Assembly: GCA_013373325.1 (NCBI GenBank)
Contig: JABXIA010000091.1
Location: 1-45,344 of the forward strand
Source of the DNA: Paracoccaceae bacterium
GTDB taxonomy: Bacteria; Pseudomonadota; Alphaproteobacteria; Rhodobacterales; Rhodobacteraceae
Direction: 5' to 3'
DNA: 45,344 nt
Shown here: in pieces, positions 43,307 to 45,344 of the stretch
Layout: each line of letters starts with the position of its first letter
Numbering within the stretch: position 1 is the first letter of the stretch
Notes under the pieces: generated by a model
What the model was told of the DNA's origin: nothing
What the model saw: only the letters and a program-made list of their open reading frames with translations
The model's database searches: none
Program-made: the position numbers and the translations under genes

Positions 43307-44704
43307 TCAGCCGAATACTTTGGTCAGCGCTTTGTCGACCGCATCGCAGATTGCGTCAATGTCATCTGCTGTGGCGATCAGGGCCGGGCTGAAGCACAGG
43401 GTGTTGTTGCGGCCCGGCAGCGAGCGGTTGGTGACACCAATAATCACGCCCTGCGCGCCGCATTCTGCGACAACCTGCTGGGCTAGCTTCTCGTCCACTG
43501 GCTCTTTGGTTTCGCGGTCCTGCACCAGCTCGGCACCAAGGAAAAGGCCTTTACCGCGCACGTCGCCGATCACGGTGTGCTTTTCCTGCAGCGCACGCAG
43601 ATTGTTCAGCATCCGCTCCCCCATGGCTGCGCAGTTGTCGAGCAGGTTCTCGTCTTCGATGATACGCATGTTTTCCAGCGCTGCCGCCGGGCCTGCGGTG
43701 CAGCCGCCGAATGTGGAGATGTCGCGGAAGTAGCCCATCGGATCCGATGCGACTTCCTTGAACATCTCAAAGACTTCCTCGGTGGTGACCATGCAGGCAA
43801 TCGCGGCATAGCCGGAGGCGACGCCTTTGGCCATTGTCACGAAATCGGGTTTGATGCCGTACTGCTGGTAGCCGAACCATTTACCGGTGCGGCCGACGCC
43901 GCAGACAACTTCGTCGATGTGAAGCAGCACGTCGTACTTCTTGCAGATCTCCTGCACACGCTCCCAGTAGCCTTCGGGCGCTTCGATCACACCGCCGCCT
44001 GCGGTCACCGGCTCCAGGCACAGGGCGCCAACGGTTTCCGGGCCTTCGCGCAGAATGACTTCTTCAATTGCGTCAGCAGCGGCAATACCGAACTCGCGGC
44101 CGGACAGGTGCTCCAGGCCCAGCTCATGCTTGCGGTATTCCATGCAGTGGGGCACGCGAACAAAGTCAGGCGCGAAAGGTCCGTACTGCGCATTGCGCTC
44201 GTCCTGGCCACCTGCCGACATGGTCGCCAAGGTGGAGCCATGGTAGTCGCGGTCACGGTACAGGATCTTGGTTTTTTTGCCGCCATATTTCTTGTGGGCA
44301 ATCTGACGGACCATCTTGAAGGCCTTCTCGTTGGCCTCAGAACCGGAGTTGGTATAATAAACGCGGGTCATGCCCGGCATCTTGGAGATCAGCTTTTCGG
44401 CAAACAGCGCGCCAGGAATGGAGCCCGCGGAGTTTGCGAAGTAGCAGACCTTCATCAGCTGATCATACACCGCCTTACAGATGTTTTCGCGGCCGTAGCC
44501 GACGTTGACGGTCCAGACGCCGCCGGACACAGCATCCAGGAATTCCTTGCCGTTCTGATCCCAGACACGCATGCCCTTGCCCTCGACAATGATGCGCGGA
44601 TCGGAGCTTTCCAGCGCCTTGTGCTGGAACAGGTGGTGCCACATATGGGCCTTGTCGGCCTCGACCACACGGGAGAGATCGTTTTCGTTGAACGTGCCGT
44701 CCAT
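43307..44704 (-). CDS. tpa: Taurine--pyruvate aminotransferase
   Basis: A 465-residue class III omega-transaminase moving the amino group of taurine to pyruvate, giving sulfoacetaldehyde and alanine. The PLP lysine is Lys293 in DFVTMAKGVASGYAAI; other family segments are YYTNSGSEANEKAFKM, YRDRDYHGSTLATMSAGGQ and LLHIDEVVCGVGRTGKWFGYQQ. The N-terminus MDGTFNENDLSRVVEADKAHMWHHLFQH matches Tpa of alphaproteobacteria. AAGGA precedes the ATG. It is monocistronic, ended by a strong terminator, and preceded by a TauR-box pair 101-133 nt upstream. Confidence 0.95.
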   Translation of the reverse strand: MDGTFNENDLSRVVEADKAHMWHHLFQHKALESSDPRIIVEGKGMRVWDQNGKEFLDAVSGGVWTVNVGYGRENICKAVYDQLMKVCYFANSAGSIPGALFAEKLISKMPGMTRVYYTNSGSEANEKAFKMVRQIAHKKYGGKKTKILYRDRDYHGSTLATMSAGGQDERNAQYGPFAPDFVRVPHCMEYRKHELGLEHLSGREFGIAAADAIEEVILREGPETVGALCLEPVTAGGGVIEAPEGYWERVQEICKKYDVLLHIDEVVCGVGRTGKWFGYQQYGIKPDFVTMAKGVASGYAAIACMVTTEEVFEMFKEVASDPMGYFRDISTFGGCTAGPAAALENMRIIEDENLLDNCAAMGERMLNNLRALQEKHTVIGDVRGKGLFLGAELVQDRETKEPVDEKLAQQVVAECGAQGVIIGVTNRSLPGRNNTLCFSPALIATADDIDAICDAVDKALTKVFG

Positions 44705-44804
44705 GACATGTCCTTTCGGCGTTAGAAGTGAATCAGGCTGCCCGGAACCCTACAGGGCTTCTGAGGCGTATTATGTACCAGAAACGTCAGTTTCGGGGAA
44801 TTCG

Positions 44805-44837
44805 TTAGGGCCAGAGTATATGCTTGCTTAGGTCCAG
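44805..44837 (-). promoter_or_regulatory. Candidate TauR box pair upstream of tpa
   Basis: On the minus strand CTGGACCTAA (44837-44828) and CTGGCCCTAA (44814-44805) form a direct repeat with a 13-nt gap. The first copy fits CTGGACYTAA exactly and the second differs at one position. The pair points toward tpa and lies between tpa and the divergent BKACE gene. Confidence 0.85.
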
Positions 44838-44995
44838 AGGCGGGTTTCGGCTGCTTAGCTAGAGCGCCGCCGAGCTTTATCGAAAGAACATATGTTCTGA
44901 TATTGGCGGCTTGAGAGCGTGTGTCTCGCCAAGGCAAGCTGCCCAAATGCTCAGGGCGCGAGTCAATGCAGTGCAAACCGCGAAGGAGGTAAGAA

Positions 44996-45344
44996 GTGGC
45001 AGTTTACAGTTTGATGGCGGCACCCAACGGTGCCCGGCGGGATCGCCGGGCTCACCCGCAGTTGCCGGTGACACCGCAGCAAACTGCGGAAACTGCGGCT
45101 GCTTGTTTTGCTGCAGGCGCCCGGGCTTTGCACCTTCATGTGCGCGACAGCGAAGGGCTGCATTCGCTGGATCCGGGCCGCTACCGTGAAGCCCTTGATG
45201 CCGTGCAGGAAAGCGCACCTGCGATGGCGGTACAGATCACCACGGAAAGCGCAGGCCTTTACGATGTGACGGCTCAGATTGCTTGTCTGGAGGCGTTGCG
45301 TCCGGCGGCAGCCTCTGTCTCGGTGCGGGAAATGGCGCGGGACA
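44996..45344 (+). CDS. BKACE-family (3-keto-5-aminohexanoate cleavage) protein, 5' part
   Basis: The first 116 codons of a gene cut by the window edge. After MAVYSLMAAPNGARRDRR comes AETAAACFAAGARALHLHVRDSEGLHSLDPGRYREALDAV, where HLHVRD supplies the zinc-binding histidines of the beta-keto acid cleavage enzyme (BKACE, formerly DUF849) family; VQITTESAGLYD follows. These enzymes cleave a beta-keto acid with acetyl-CoA; substrates vary. The start is GTG at 44996, chosen because a perfect AAGGAGGT lies 5 nt upstream (44983-44990); an ATG at 45014 lacks this. It is divergent from tpa across 291 bp. Confidence 0.85.
   Translation, partial: MAVYSLMAAPNGARRDRRAHPQLPVTPQQTAETAAACFAAGARALHLHVRDSEGLHSLDPGRYREALDAVQESAPAMAVQITTESAGLYDVTAQIACLEALRPAAASVSVREMARD

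Overview
This window comes from a GC-rich chromosome of an alphaproteobacterium, most likely a marine Roseobacter-group Rhodobacteraceae (Ruegeria / Phaeobacter / Leisingera type). The case rests on protein content, namely Xsc-Tpa-TauR sulfonate catabolism, a SoeABC-type sulfite dehydrogenase beside pta-xsc, and slt beside dapA, and on closely packed genes with short intergenic hairpins. I could not run a database search, so the genus is an inference. I saw no tRNA, rRNA, CRISPR array, insertion sequence or prophage.

Positions 1-30 kb are mostly ordinary chromosomal genes in short operons. In order: phhB; a peroxiredoxin divergent from a ferredoxin-reductase-like flavoprotein coupled to rsmD; a small lipoprotein; a HAD phosphatase; map; mscS; sfsA; a MoCF-domain / GNAT / AhpD-like / OmpA run; a LysR regulator; a DUF4399-like secreted protein; two small dimeric alpha-beta barrel proteins; a PfpI/DJ-1 protein; a 2,4-dienoyl-CoA-reductase-like flavoenzyme; rppH with a coupled secreted protein; a divergent DMT-exporter / MarR pair that looks like pecM/pecS; adenosine kinase; nth; an AraC-methyltransferase Ada relative; a WYL regulator; an OmpA lipoprotein; an FMN reductase; an FAD oxidoreductase divergent from mnmD (a split MnmC arrangement); a second DMT exporter; a lytic transglycosylase; and dapA.

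Positions 29.4-30.9 kb hold an ECF41-type sigma factor with its fused C-terminal regulatory domain, coupled to a carboxymuconolactone-decarboxylase-family protein. A sequence matching the ECF41 target promoter lies just upstream of the pair, which suggests self-activation.

Positions 30.9-44.7 kb form a taurine/sulfonate dissimilation island. Tpa converts taurine to sulfoacetaldehyde. Xsc cleaves sulfoacetaldehyde to acetyl phosphate and sulfite. Pta makes acetyl-CoA. SoeABC oxidises sulfite in the cytoplasm and a TauE/SafE-like carrier can export the sulfur anion. The MocR-type regulator TauR sits just upstream of xsc. Paired decamers with the same 13-nt gap lie upstream of both tpa and xsc, and a related set lies immediately upstream of tauR; these match the TauR box I recall from Rhodobacter. 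Between tauR and tpa are a broken gene for a membrane-anchored LAS-type metallopeptidase homologue (one frameshift and one amber codon) and an arsR-permease pair. The window ends inside a BKACE-family gene divergent from tpa.

The most useful points for follow-up are the TauR box set, the ECF41 promoter, the split MnmC pair, the operators of the pecS-like regulator, and the decayed peptidase gene.
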